A stretch of DNA of 64,000 nucleotides from Tanypteryx hageni (lineage: Eukaryota > Arthropoda > Insecta > Odonata > Petaluridae): contig CM054117.1 of the NCBI GenBank assembly GCA_028673005.1, forward strand, positions 34,754,561 to 34,818,560. The letters run 5' to 3'. The number at the start of each line of letters is the position of its first letter. The stretch's first letter is position 1. Position numbers and translations under genes: made by a program. The notes beneath the pieces are model-generated. The model was not told the DNA's origin, ran no database searches, and worked only from the letters and a program-made list of their open reading frames with translations. This document shows, in pieces, positions 31,196 through 44,131 of this stretch.

Positions 31196-34100
31196 CATCA
31201 TCATCATGCTTCTGTCTGAAGACAGGTTTTAACTGAATCGCTGCCTCCATTTCTCTCTCTCCCTAAAAGCCTCTTTTATACCTCTATAAGTATTATATCC
31301 CTGCTTTATATTCTCTAATATTCCTATTCTTTTTCTCCCTCTTCCTCTTCTTCCACTAATTTTTCCTTCTAAGATCGTCCTTTGTAAACACTGTCTTCTC
31401 AATATGTGCCCTATCCAATTTGCTTTTTTTTTCCTGATTGTTTTTATTAGCGTCCTTTCTTCTCCCACCATTTCTAATACTTCTTCGTTTCTCTTCCTCT
31501 CTGTCCATTTCACTTTCATCATTCTTCTCCATACCCACATCTCAAAACTTTCTAAATATTTTTCCTCCTTTCTCCTTACCGTCCACGTCTCTGCACCATA
31601 AAGAGCTATGCTCCATATGTAGCATTTTGCTAATTTCTTCCTTGTTTCTAAATTTATTTTCTTGCTTGTGAGAAGCTCCTTCTTCTCGTTAAATGCTGCT
31701 TTTGCCATTGCAATCCTACTTCTGATGTCCTGTGTACTACTTCCATCCTGTGCTAAAATACTGCCAAGATATTTGAAACTACTTACTTGTTCCAATTTTT
31801 GGCCATTTACCATTATATTTAATTCTTTATGTTCCTTTGAAACCACCATGACTTTCGTTTTTTCAGCATTGATCTTCATTCCATATTGTTGGCCAACCTC
31901 CACTAGTCTGTCTGTCATCCTCTGAAGCTCTTTCTCGCCTTCTGCTATTAAGCCCTGATCATCTGCGTATTTAATGGTGGTAATACTTTCGCCTCCTATC
32001 TTAAATCCTTTCTCTTCCATCAACGCTTCTTCTGTTATTGTTTCTGCATAAATATTAAATATCGCAGGTGAAATAGGACAACCCTGCCTCACTCCCCTCC
32101 CTATTGAAGTACTTTCTGTTTCTTCTCCTTCAACCCTGACTCTAATCTTTTGATCAAAGTAAAGGTTTTTAAGCAGTCTTTTATCTTTCCAATCTATTCC
32201 TATTTTGTTTAAAATTCCCAGGATTTTATCCCATTTCACTCGGTCAAAAGCTTTCTCCCAATCTACAAAATAAAAATACATACCTTTATTGACTTCTAGC
32301 GCTCTTTCTATCATGATCCTCATACATCCTATAGCATCTCTAGTCCCCCTTCCTCTTCTAAAACCAAACTGATTATCTTGCAGCTCCTTTTCTATTTTAC
32401 ATTCAATTCTTTCGGTTATTATTCTGGTTAGACCTTTAGCTGTATGAGAAATTAAACTAATAGTTCTGTAATCCTTACAACATTTTGCATTGTTCTTTTT
32501 CTCCAGTGGTACCATCACAACATCTAAAAAATCTTCAGGCCATATGTCAGTATCATATACTTGGTTAAAAAATTTTGTGAGTTGCTTAGCTGCTTTAGAC
32601 CCCAAAACCTTAAGAATGTCCACGGGTATATCATAATTCCCAACAGTCTTTCTTCTTTTCATGTCATCAATTGCTCTTTTAACTTCAGACTCGAGAATAC
32701 TTGGTCCTAGCTGATCTTCTTCCACATCCACTTTTTCATTTAATTCAATATTTCTTGGCTTTCCTTCTTTGTCATACAGAACCTCTATGTATTCTTTCCA
32801 GACATTCTTTACATTGTCTGGCTCCGATACTATTTTACCACTTTTGTTCATGATTCCTTTACGTCCTATCTTTCTTGCTTTTTTCTTGAATAGTTCCCTT
32901 GCTTTGCTATACATGAGGTCTGTTCTACAAATTCTTTCACATTCGACAATCTCCTCGCATTTCTCATTTATCCACTGTTCTCTGGCTTTATCTGTTTCCC
33001 TTCTTAAAGCATTATTTAACTCCTTGTACTTTCTTTGGCCTTCTTCAGTGTTTATGTTCTTCCACTTTCTCCGCTCTTCCATTTTTTGCAGCATGGCTGC
33101 TGTGATCCAGGGTTTTTTGTTTCTTTCACCCGTTATCTTTCCTACCTTCTTTTCCATTACATCTTTAATGTTGCTATGGATGTATCTCCACTCCTCATCT
33201 ACATTCTTCCTATTTTCTTCATCTCTCTCCCCCAACCTTTCCTCCAGCTCAGTCATAATAGCCTCCTTGTTTTTAAGGAGTTCCTCTAAGTTCCATTTCT
33301 TGTTAACTCTTATGTTTCTCTTAACGCTCTTCAGTCTACATTGTATATTTGCCACCAAATGGTTGTGGTCAGAATCGATATCTGCCCCTGGTAGTGTTTT
33401 CACATTTTTAATGCTATTTCTAAATCTTTCATTGACTAGTATGTAATCTATCTGGTATCGTCTCTGGTCTCCTGGGCTTCTCCATGTGTAAAGTCTCCGC
33501 TGGTGATGCTTAAACCATGTATTAGTTACAATTAATCTATTTCTATGGCAGAATTCCACAAGTTTCTCCCCTCTTTCATTTCTCTTCCCTAGTCCATATT
33601 TTCCCACTATGTTATCTTCCTGTCCCTCTCCAACTACACTGTTCCAATCTCCCATTACTATGGTGGTGATCCTTCCTTTTCCCTCCTCCTCCAATATCTC
33701 CATAATCTGTTCATAGATTTCATCTACTTCGTCGTCGCCAGCATTAGTCGTTGGCATATACACTTGAATTATAAGCATTTCCACTGGCTCCATCTGAAGT
33801 TTTACGGCTATTAATCTATCATTAACTGTCACTACCTTGCTAATTCTTTCAGCTATCTCTTTTCTCATTATAATCCCCACTCCCCTTTCCTTTTTCTCCC
33901 CTCCCGAGTAAATAATCTTAAATTCGTCTGAATTTATCTCGCCTTCTCCTTCCCACCAAACTTCACTAAGACCTACTATACCTACATTATTCCTTCTAAT
34001 TTCCCTTTTTAAGTTCTCTAGTTTACCCCCTGAATTCATAGTCCTAACATTCCATGTGTCTATTCTTAATTTCTCACCACTTACTTTCCTATTAATGTTA

Positions 34101-34530
34101 AATTTCCTCTGTGCATCCCCTAGGGTAGTCCCCACCCAGAGATCCGATTAGGGGACTATTTTACCTCCGGAATATTTTACACCAGAAAGATCCATAGAGG
34201 TATTTTCAGCTTTTCAGCCTACCATGGGAAATATAACGAGGTAGTTTCCCCTTGCTTTCCTCATCGCAGTTTCACAGAGTGATTATCCATCTGTAGCTGT
34301 TCAGATCCACATGATCACCACCTACAGAGGTACTGTGCAAGCTGCTGCCCTTGCACAGGGGGATGTAAAACCCCCAAGTCTGCTTCTTAGTCTGACTCTT
34401 CCCTTCAGACCTTTCCGGCTTGGATGGTCCTACCAGGAGAATTATCTCCCGCCGGCATAGCTCTTTGGTTCGTAAGAGTACACAAACCCTCCCACCTCTG
34501 TAAGGTTATGCAGTCCTTAGGGAGGGCTAC
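31196..34530 (-). mobile_element. Diverged RTE/BovB-like LINE, copy C
   Basis: Same clade and layout as the LINE at 744-4012 but a different family. The 3' end has the equivalent hairpin (CTGTC-TTCA-GACAG, 31212-31225) and a (TGA)4 tail (31195-31206). The 5' end begins GTAGCCCTCCC at 34530 and has no tRNA-like head. A 6-bp duplication CTCTTT (31190-31195 and 34531-34536) brackets the unit. Leader text from about 34330 down to the ORF aligns with copy A, for example GAACAGCTACAG and AAGCAAG. Confidence 0.85.
31229..34195 (-). pseudogene. Endonuclease-reverse transcriptase of RTE copy C, one early stop
   Basis: A 968-codon open frame (31229-34135) carries the whole endonuclease and RT: RIDTWNVRTM, GDWNSVVG, SDHNHLV, QFGFRRGRGTRDAI, FVDWEKAFDRV, GVRQGCPISPAIFNIY, the catalytic YADDQGL and SIALYGAETWTV. 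No ATG precedes the endonuclease in this open part. The ATG homologous to that of copy A is at 34195-34193, and codon 16 is TAA (34150-34148) where copy A has CAA. The early stop separates start and domains, so this copy is probably inactive unless a non-ATG start is used. Everything downstream is undamaged, which implies a young lesion. Confidence 0.85.
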
Positions 34531-34536
34531 CTCTTT

Positions 34537-34925
34537 ACAACCCATGAAAACGTAATATCGTGAAACATAACTTTTACCATTCACGCTTTTACCTATGATT
34601 GACTACATCCTAAATTCGGCCTCGTGTCGTTTTGGTGTAAATATCTACAGAAACAAATAAAACAAATACAACAAATAAATGATATGGAATAAAATTATTA
34701 TACAGAATTTGTGTTACTTTTTCATAAATTTATCTGTATGACTTTAAAAATTATTGGATGGCACGCGATAAATTTTTGGATTGATTTGCAGCACATGGCA
34801 GGAAAAGGTTGGCCACCACTGGTATAAAAGAAACAATTAATAGAATATTTATTACAATGGAGCTTTCTCAAATCAGAGATAAAAGGAAGTAAGGACAGGC
34901 ATTCTGAATCAATAAGAATTACTTT
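34537..34925. other. Gene-free stretch
   Basis: The segment AAAAGGTTGGCCACCACTGGT near 34804 resembles a hAT MITE end, but its partner was not located. Confidence 0.35.
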
Positions 34926-34929
34926 TATT

Positions 34930-35850
34930 TTAACATTGATATTTCATTAAACATTCATGATGTAAACCTTTCTCACATTTAACACACACTGTACGAAATC
35001 TTTGCACTGGTCCACCATCTTTTCTACTGCAAACTACACATACCGATTTCTGTGCAAGCAGTTTTCTTACACCAAACAAAAATGGTGTAGCAGTTTCATT
35101 GCTCCTATCAAAAGACAAGTTCTTTTTTCTGAGAGCCACTCTGCTTCAATTGTATCGATGATGCTAGATGTGAACTGCAATCTAGTTATTCTTCTACCTG
35201 GGCTACTTTCTTTATGTATAATATATGCACTTAGAACCATGTGTGCAACAACACAGAAAAGCACCATTTTCCAATATTTCAAAGAGTGTCTTTCATCAAG
35301 ATACAAATACACCATCATATCTGATAGATCCACCCCACCCATATATTTATTGTAACATTCTACCCTTTCTGATCTCATTTTCTTTAGGTAAGCCATGCCA
35401 TACCCTACTCACAGAAAAGGTTTAATTTGGGATTTCTTTTCCCTATATCCAAGAAAAAGAAGTTCGTCACTTTTAAAATATTTCTTTTCCCCTACATCAA
35501 ACTTCCCCCTCCAGTGCCTGTTGAATGATTCCTGTTTTACTGCAATGTGTCCGTGAGAAAGGTTGTTTTATTTTACAAGTCACAAGCCAATCGAACGCTT
35601 GTGAAAAAATTGTCTGCTACTACATGGAAATCTTTCATGAGATAATTCCCAATGATCAGCAATTTTTCCTCAACCACGTAACCATTCCATGTTTTTGGAT
35701 TTGCTCTTTATGTTCCTTGCTGTTTGAAAATAAGAACCGGTTTTTAACTTTTTTGCTGGATGCTGAAGAGAGCTCCCCGACTCTCAGCGGAGACCACAGA
35801 AAACTTATGAGGTCAATAATGCCATAGACAAATAACTCTGCCTACATTTC
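34930..35850 (-). pseudogene. piggyBac-type transposase relic
   Basis: The C-terminal half of a piggyBac transposase is readable on the minus strand in shifted frames. About 35350-35290 encodes YNKYMGGVDLSDMMVYLYLD followed by RHSLKYWK, the most conserved piggyBac block. About 35230-35110 covers the TRLQF and IEAEWLSEKRT region. At 35067-34930 lies the C-terminal cysteine-rich finger (CVVCSRKDG, CVKCEKGLHHECL). More 5' parts near 35400-35800 are too broken to follow. TTAA-bounded ends were not identified. Confidence 0.8.
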
Positions 35851-36045
35851 TTGATTGGCTAAGACGGGTCGGAACATCATTTTGCACTTGAATGTTCTGA
35901 GATGAAAATCGCAACCATTTGTTTGCCTATTATAGATTGACAACCATGGGCTCTACGTAATTAGTTGCCTTTGATTTGTTAATCCGTGTGCTTTCAGTGT
36001 GTTGGTTCATAAAATTTTATTTTTTTAAATTATTAGACCCTCATT

Positions 36046-38130
36046 ATGAAGCGTCAAAAAAGTATTAGTGACAAAAAAGTGACAAAGTCAGTAATCAGTA
36101 GTTCTAGTGCTGCAAATGTCCAACCATCTGAAAATGTGTGTTCAGTTGTCAAGTCAGTAGTCAATAGTTCTAGTGCTGCAAATGACAAGACATCTGAAAA
36201 TGTCTCTTCAGTTGCAATGGGAGAGGATTTTCATGATTCTGAAAATTTAAATTTATTGCCCAATTGTTGGAATTCCGAGCAAGAACAATATTTTCTAAAA
36301 AAAAATGATGGCTTGGTAATTAAAAACAAAAAACTCGGCTGTTATCATTGTGCAAATTTTAAAGGAAAATCTTTTCATAATTCTTCTGAATGGCAAAAGT
36401 GCAATATTACCGCATGTGGGCTCGAGAAAAAAGTTCAGCAAGCTTCATTACGAAAAAAATGAAAGAACATTTTGAATGAAACTCTCATACTAACGTTGTA
36501 AATATACTAAAGGAAACTCTTATTCAAATTTTTGATAAAATTAATGAAAAAGAAAAGAAAGTAAAATTTTTAACATAGTTGACAGCTTAGTGAAAAGAAA
36601 CAGACCAATGTCAGACATGGAGGATGAAGAAAACTGCAAATTAAGAATGAAATCAATTTAGGGAACAGCTTGCATTCGCAATTTTCTGCAATTAGAATTG
36701 TAAAGCATATTGCTGAATCAATAAGATATGAAATTTTCAGTAAAATTATCAAAAAAATAGTCAAAAATTTTTATAATTATTGATGAAGATTCGACAATTT
36801 CAAGCAAATCTGTTCTTGTAATTTTTCTAAAATGTAAATTAGTTGATTGTTCACCAACAATTTTTCTTGATATGGTAGAATTGGAAGCAACCACTGCAGA
36901 ATATATTTATAATGTGTTGCGACAAACATTAAATGATTCCGAGTTTGACACAATATTTAAAGAGGAATTTGATCGCATTTTGTTCTGACGGAGCAAGCAC
37001 CATGCTTGGAAGAAAATCTGGAGTTGCTACAAGATTAATTCAAGAATTTCCAGAGGTTATAATTTGGCACTGTTTGAATCATCGATTACAACTTGTTTTG
37101 GATGATGCTATAAATGAAATCAATGAAATAGCCCATTTCAAGATTTTTTTGGACAAAATTTGCCATTTTTCACCAGTCAAATAAAAGTCAAGTGGACCTT
37201 CAAAAAAATTCTGAAGAACTATATATTGAAATAGTCAAAATAGGCGGTGTCTTTGGTCCAAGATGGGCTTCTTGTTGCCTCAAATCTGCTAAAGCAGTCT
37301 GGAGGGCTTATCCAGCTCTTTATATGTTTTTCTCCAAAGATAAGAAGTTTTCTGGCATGGAAATAAGGTTGAAAAACAAAGCATTTATAAGAGACTTGGC
37401 ATTAATGATTGACATTTTGGACGAACTTGCATTATTATCAAATGCACTACAAGGAAGACAATTGAGTTTAACAAATGCAGATAAACTCATCAAGCGTAAA
37501 ATTAATTTTTAATACAATTAAAAGATAGTTTTGGTATGCATGAAAATAAAATTAACGAACTGGCACAAAGTGATGCTTTTAGATGTATAGAGTGTGAAGA
37601 AAACATCAGATTTAAATCACTGCCATGAGAAAAAGTAGTAGAGTGCATAATTGATAAAATGATGGCAATATTATTAAATGAACAACACATTAAGTATAAC
37701 AAAGATAACTTAAGTCCCATTAATAATACACCTAAAATTGTTGAATTATTCAGTGTTATGGACCCCACTTCATGGAACCTGGAAGAAGTGAGAGTCCCTT
37801 GGAAACATGGAGAAGAAAAGATTCACAAATTAAATAAAGTCCTAAAATATGAAATTGATTTAAACGATTTTCGTGACTATGTCGAAAATAACATTCAATT
37901 GAAAGATCTTCCTGCTCCAGAAACAATAAGGAAAGCAAAGCAAATTATGAACACAATTGCAATAAGTTCTGCAGAGGCAGAAAGAGGATTTTCATTGATG
38001 AATAATATTTGTAGTAATAAAAGAGCAAATTTAACGACTAAACACATTTCTGCATTATGATCATCAATTTGTCGGGGAAACCATTAAGCTTATAGAGCCC
38101 GTTAACATATGTCAAATCATGGATGAGAAG
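36046..38130 (+). pseudogene. hAT transposase pseudogene (KIAA1586-like)
   Basis: A degraded hAT-superfamily transposase related to the KIAA1586/ZMYM-type proteins common in arthropod genomes. 36046-36462 encodes the N-terminus, with a serine-rich repeat and LPNCWNSEQEQYFLKKNDGL, GCYHCANFKG and SSEWQK. 36933-37184 encodes the first catalytic region ([30 protein letters not shown]). 37192-37512 and 37659-38060 give the helical insert and the C-terminal dimerisation domain (AISSAEAERGFSLMNNIC). At least four frame breaks separate the parts. The order and single orientation show one element rather than several. Confidence 0.85.
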
Positions 38131-39386
38131 TCATCAATCTGCTTTGGATACCATAGTTCGTGGATCTAAAATAAGTTTACGGAGAAAACCAAGAAGCCAT
38201 TTGGAAATTATTACCCTAATAAGTAATAATAAGGTATGTAAAAATGTTTAAATGTTTTTAAAAACTTAAATTAAATAGCATAGAAGTACTTAGGTATATT
38301 TGTGCTTTGCCTAATAATTCATTATTGCTAAAGTTGACTGAGCAATTTAATTTTAACTATGTAGATAAAATGATTCATTGGTTTTAATTAAATAATTCTT
38401 CTTTTCTGATTTCATTAGAAAAGTCTTTATTTTCTAATTAACTATACTAACCAATTGTCATGCAGTTATTGATACCTAGCTAAATCATAAAATACAGACA
38501 CTTGAAGAAGGTAAATAGTGAGATAATTAATTTAGTTAAAATTGTCAAAAGGTGGGAGGTGGGTCAATTTTTTATTACTGAATTCAGAATTTTTCATTAA
38601 GAATCTGGTGATTTAAATTTTTGCAGCTCACCACTGAATATATCTATACTGAATACATGTGTTCGAATTATACACCAAATACACTCGGTGAGAAATTAAA
38701 TCATAAAATCATTTTTCTGTTATGACAGTCTGCTAGTAGGGGAGGGTCATCTTAAAATCAGGGTCAACTTGGATTCAGGTAAATACAGTACCTTAAATCT
38801 ATAAAGAAATCGTCCTGACTTAAAAAAATGAAGTGTTACTGAGAAAACATTAATTTGATTTACAAAACTGCAATGTAAAGGTTTTAACTACAGAGTATAG
38901 TTTATGGCAACGACAATTTCAATCCTGAAATAAAAACTTAATTCCTACATCTGCAATTGGTTCTTTGCAGTTATGTAATTCGTCAATTTTTCCAAATATT
39001 TATAAAATGTTAAAAATATAGCTGGCATTATCCATAACTACTTGCACTTCTGAAAGGTCCTAATCAACTTTGAGGTATTAAAAAAATATTTAAGAATACT
39101 GTGGGTGAGTTCCAATTAAATGGGCTTACTCTGTTATATGTATATAAGAATGTACCAGTCAACAAAGAAGTATATAAAAATTTAGAAAAATAAGATAAAA
39201 TTAGACTTAATTTTGTGTTTTTTGTGCAATAAATATTGTCTGACCATTAGGTGGCAAGCCTGTTCGGCAATCTGGCACAGCATTAAATGGTGAGAAAACA
39301 ATGGAAGGTGCATGAGCATTCAGATGTGGGGGGAAGTTTGTTCTCCAGGAAGTTAGAGAGAACATGTGCGGAGAAAGTTTGGCATG
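38131..39386. other. Gene-free stretch
   Basis: AT-rich. The first 100 bases may be the tail of the hAT pseudogene. No terminal repeats were found. Confidence 0.4.
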
Positions 39387-39394
39387 CTTTAGTG

Positions 39395-39659
39395 CAGGAG
39401 TCCCAAAACTATGGCCCGCGAGCCACCTCCGGTCTACGCAGTGATTTGATCTGGCCCGCCTTATCAGCAAGAATATTCATTAGATATCATTTATGATATT
39501 TCCGAGTATTTGGGTAAAATCTACTTTTAATATAAGTGAATTACATATTACAGATTCGAAAAAAATCTCAAAACATGCTCTTTAAAATTTTCATATGGTC
39601 CGATCAGTGGATCATGAAGCCTCATGTGGCCCCTTCACTAAAAAGTTTGGTGACCCCTG
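39395..39659. mobile_element. hAT-type MITE (265 bp)
   Basis: The ends CAGGAGTCCCAAAACT / AGTTTGGTGACCCCTG are inverted repeats, flanked by CTTTAGTG (39387-39394) and CTTCAGTG (39660-39667), 7 of 8 identical. It contains GGCCCGCGAGCC blocks as in the MITEs near 15.5-16.4 kb. Confidence 0.82.
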
Positions 39660-39667
39660 CTTCAGTG

Positions 39668-40430
39668 GATTTGCCACATCACAATATTATTTTATACATT
39701 TACCACAAAAATAGATCTAATTCACCCATCGCTAAATTTTTGCCTGCCTTGAATGACTAATAAAAATCTCAAATATAAAGTTTTGTGCTGATTAGATTAT
39801 TAGTTCCTGAGTTAAGAGCACCCAAAATATTCCTAACACAAAGATATCATAGAAAAAATAGTAAAAATGAACTTAGAGGACCTTAAAACGTGCATTAAAT
39901 TGTTAGAAAAAACTGCATAAAACCTTCTCCTCATAATAACCCAATACAACATATACCCACAAAACTTATTATGTACCAACTATTTAATTATGCCACATGT
40001 TGTCAATGAAAAACTACATCTACAACTAACTAAAAACATAACAACACAGAACACCAAGATGACTTCTACTCAAAAGCCCTTAAGGAAACAATGCAAAATT
40101 AAACAAAACAAGATTTTAAAAAATTACAAATAAAAATGAAAAAAACTATGCTGTGTGTTACACCAAATAAAAATTACTTTTAAAAAATATATCATACCAA
40201 ATGATCATAAACCTCCACCTTAATAAATCATACCCTAATTAATTGAGTTTTCCAACTACTTTGAAGCTAATGGTTTTAAATTAATTATCAACTTGATTCA
40301 AGAAAAGGCAAGCTAGATACTACTTTTTTATTACCAAGCATTCAAGTTTATTTTTCAAAACTGAAAATTAAAGAATTCACTAATTAAAACACCAAATTTA
40401 AGGCAATGATTTGGGACTGCTGATATTATG
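39668..40430. other. Gene-free stretch
   Basis: AT-rich, nothing recognised. Confidence 0.4.
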
Positions 40431-40439
40431 TGATCATTG

Positions 40440-40890
40440 GCTCACCAATGTGGCCATTTGGTAAGTTTTTGGCTTTTCCAACCCAATCTGTACAATTGAA
40501 GGTCTTTCTCTCCATCTTCTCATACCCATGTATCCAATATTCTTTTCCTCTTCTTACCTCTCTGCAAATTTTCAAGCATCCTCTCTTCTATGCCTCACAA
40601 CCATTCATTCCAAATGCCTTTTCATTGAAGGAACTAACTAACATCTACAAGCCTTTACTGGAATTACTCGCTAATGTTTTGTCATCAGCGAATTTAATGT
40701 GACTACACAACCTCCTAACTTTAGTTTCTTCATAGTTCCATGCCTCTCCTCTAATTTCTTTGGGATAAATATTAAACAATTTTGGAGAGAGGGGTTGCTC
40801 TCTCTGTCTCATGCCTGGTAATTGATAGCAGAATCTTGATAAAAATTCAGTTTGATAAATTAGAATTTGTGACAGAACTCTATGCATAGT
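40440..40890 (-). pseudogene. RTE-type reverse transcriptase relic
   Basis: The minus strand from 40887 to 40645 reads GMRQREQPLSPKLFNIY, then IKFADDKTLAS, corresponding to the GVRQGC-LSP-LFNIY and YADD motifs. More distal text near 40620-40440 (FNEKAFGMNG, TDWVGKAKNLP) is broken. The first glycine-cysteine pair of the motif is lost. It is far more decayed than the other RTE copies in the window. Confidence 0.65.
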
Positions 40891-42330
40891 ACGTTTAAAT
40901 TTCTATATACAGCGTGTCCTCGATCAACATCATTAATTTGTTCCTGAAAATAGCAACATAGAACAAAACAACATTAAATGAATCAATATTTCCCATAAAA
41001 ACCCAAGTTATATAATATTATGTAATAGGCTCCAAAACTTTGGGTTAAAAACCTCTTGAAATACAAAAAGACCTTATATGTGTATGGTCTATTTTATGGA
41101 GCTTTATGACTGCACATATGATATGAATGGTATCAGAACATAAATAAATCAATAAAACCATACATAACATAGAAATGGCATAAAATGAACAAATAGTATG
41201 ACATAACTACATTTTAAGGTACCCAAAATCGGAAAAGATTACATTTCACAATAGTACTTCTAGCAGTGGCAGATCCAGGAGGGGGCAATCGAGGTGATCA
41301 TCCCTCTCGAGCTGAAGCAAAACCGAAAAAATATTAGCTTCACATTTACAAATCAACCCAGTATAACTGTAAATTGTAATTTCAATATAATATTATTTTA
41401 CTTAATTAACTTGTATCAAATGAAAAAGAATTTATGTGAATAACTTTTCAATTACTGTGAAAATATCTACGTAACTGGTATATCACCCTCCCCTGCCCCC
41501 ACGACATTTTCTGGAGCTGAACTCCAGTAACAAAGGAGCTATGTGTTACCAATCTGGCAAATTATAGTTTTTTGAATGATCGAGACTTATGAGTTTTTAC
41601 TAGAAAGTTTTCAGAGAGCCAAGAACACTTATGTGAATGCAAGTTCATGAGTTGACAATGCTAGAAAAGAAATGCAACAAACAAATTATTTCTTGCAGAA
41701 GTTACTTTATAATTAATGAAAAACCTACATAATACAGGTAAATAAAACAGTTATTTCGTTGTTTTTATTGAACTATGATTTTCATTAAGCCCAAAGAAGG
41801 ACAACCACTCCATCAAGCCACAGCTGATGCAAACAAAAATAAATTGGAAGATGTTAAACTCAAGTTATCCAAATAATGCAGAATAATTTCAAGTTTATAA
41901 ATATGGCACTCAGTAAATCTTCCTTTCTGCACAACACACAAAGCTTGTATAGTTTCTATTAAAGAGGATTAAGAGGATTTTAATTACTGCTGAAAGGAGG
42001 CCAAATCTACCACTATTTGAACCCATTGCTACAAAATATCGCCATAGGAATTTAATAAAAATACATCAATCCGGAACACCTTCCCTGCTCAAATAAGGCG
42101 ATCAACCTCAACTGGAGAAGCGTTGCACTACAAATGTGCATGAGAGTTATCTTGAGTATTTTTTCAGCACCATATCAGAACAATGTTAATTTGAATCAAA
42201 AATGGTGCTAATTCTATATGGGAAGTAATTTTTGAATGATGTTAACATGATGTTGGTTGGACACTCAGATAAACACTTATGGCTAGTTTAATTAAGATAA
42301 AATGAATACTTTGGCCACTGTCGTAAGCAA
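40891..42330. other. Gene-free stretch with a faint hAT-type remnant
   Basis: From about 41266 (CAGTGGCAGATCCAGGAGGG) to about 41530 (TCTGGAGCTGAACTCCAG) the ends resemble a worn hAT MITE, but duplication and inverted ends cannot be matched convincingly. The rest is AT-rich. Confidence 0.35.
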
Positions 42331-42338
42331 CATACCCC

Positions 42339-42425
42339 CTGAAGATGCCCACTTAGTGGGTGAAATGTATTGGATGACTTTAAGTTAATTTTATGGCTGA
42401 AGGAGTATTCAATTTATCTTAATGT
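42339..42425 (+). other. Hammerhead-ribozyme-like core in a probable Penelope-like 3' remnant
   Basis: CTGAAGA (42339-42345) is followed, after TG, by a 5-bp stem CCCAC-TTA-GTGGG (42348-42360) and then T and GAAA (42362-42365). This follows the CTGANGA - helix II - GAAA layout of hammerhead ribozymes, which are known in Penelope-like elements, with one or two extra bases next to helix II. Flanking helices I and III were not traced. No RT domain is nearby, so the element itself is lost. Confidence 0.4.
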
Positions 42426-43525
42426 TTACATGAATCAACATTAATCAATGTCATGTTAAACTGAGTACATACAAATACTTATTGGTAACATCTTGGGACA
42501 GAACATGGTCTCATGAATGAATGCTTCCTCAAACACGAGATTCCTAATATTTTCATTTTAATGATAACGGCTCCTAAAATATAATAATAATTAACTCAGC
42601 ATTATATTATAAGAAAATTAATAAAGTACATCATAAATGTCTCATAATATAACTATTCAAATACTGTCAATAACTGCATGTACTTCTTTGACAATTGAAA
42701 AGTAAAGTTTAATGAATGAAATCCATTCTAAGAACTTCATGGGCACATTTTTTCCATTTTTCTTGTCATTTAGTTTATTAATAAAAAATAAGGAAAAAGG
42801 TATGTTCATCTTAAAAAGAGAATTAAAATTCAATACCATCATAGTGCAACTACAGCTTATTCACTTTCCTCAATTATTGAAATTGAAATAAACATTGTAA
42901 CAATAAGAATAAAATACATTTGAAAACAATAACATTATCACCAGCAAAGTGTTATACTTGGAATAGTTCATAAGCCAAAATTATAATTTAGATCTACAAA
43001 CTCCACTTGTAACCAAGTTTCCTAGAGACTTTTTCCGACAATCCATTTGTGCTAACAAATATGAATGGAACTTCTTGATAGGAGAGGCATCTTTTCTGAA
43101 AAAGAAAAAAATTGAATTTTAAAGTCTAAAAAGAAACAATAAATAATAAAAATTATCTCATCTGAATATATTTTGAATATTAAATATTATGCCTAATCAC
43201 AAATCTCCACAGATGCTTGTAGCAGCTCTGTCTGAGATTTCTTGGATGTGTCAAACCACATGTAGGTTGAAAAAAATAGTTCCTTGGGATTTAAAATAGT
43301 AGGTACACAAAATCACATTCTGAAGTAATTAATACATACTTGTTTCCCAAGGTTTCAGAGAATCTCACTCAAGATAGTAATTTCAATTTTTGCATTACTA
43401 ATCAGAATTTCTTTTTAAATATCATTTAATATTTCTTATAATTTCTATCTCCATTATATTATACTTTTACTACACCAAATCTGATGACTCCTATACCTAT
43501 ATGAATGATTGTATGATCCAAAGGA
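42426..43525. other. Gene-free stretch
   Basis: AT-rich, nothing recognised. Confidence 0.4.
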
Positions 43526-43915
43526 TTATTATGGGTCTTGTCTGCTCTCTGCCACCCACCCACGTTAATATATGAGGTGCCCTAATGGAATGAAGTGGCG
43601 AGATATGGAACTGCATGGAGGTTAGCTGCAGGAAAAAAGAATAATCACACTGGATACAACTGCGACTGGGTTGGGTAAGTTAGTTAAAGTGAACTTGGGA
43701 AGAAACCAAAACACTTTAACTAACTTTTCCAACTCAACGGGGGGAAGGGGGAGAGGAGGGAGAGAGGGAGGAGGGGGAGGGCGGCGAGTTGGAGTATGTT
43801 GTAGCCTGAGCAGTCATATTCTACACTAGTTCCATACCCCGCCACCAAAAGGGTGCTGCATATATTAACTTGGGTGGGTGGCAGATGACAAGATCCATTA
43901 TTATTATTATAGATA
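43526..43915. mobile_element. Fold-back element with long inverted ends and G-rich centre
   Basis: The outer parts of about 90 bp are inverted copies. On the left: TTATTATGGGTCTTGTCTGC, GCCACCCACCCACGTTAATA, GTGGCGAGATATGGAACT. On the right, read inverted: TAATAATGGATCTTGTCATC, GCCACCCACCCAAGTTAATA, GTGGCGGGGTATGGAACT. Between them lie an ACTTTAACTAAC-type repeat pair and a G-rich tract (43738-43790). No ORF. It resembles a MITE or fold-back element of unknown superfamily. Confidence 0.7.
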
Positions 43916-44131
43916 GTTTTTTCTTAAATCGTGTAATTTTTTCTTCTTGAAACATCCCTAATTACTGGATTTCTTATGAATCTAAACAGCAACACATGCA
44001 TGAATAGCAAATTTGGAACTATGTACTTCAATATATCTCCTACAGCCATTAAGGTACTGTGAGTAACGAGATTTTGAAACTAAAGCGCCACAAGCAGATG
44101 TTACCTACACTAAATCTATTGATAACTAGTT

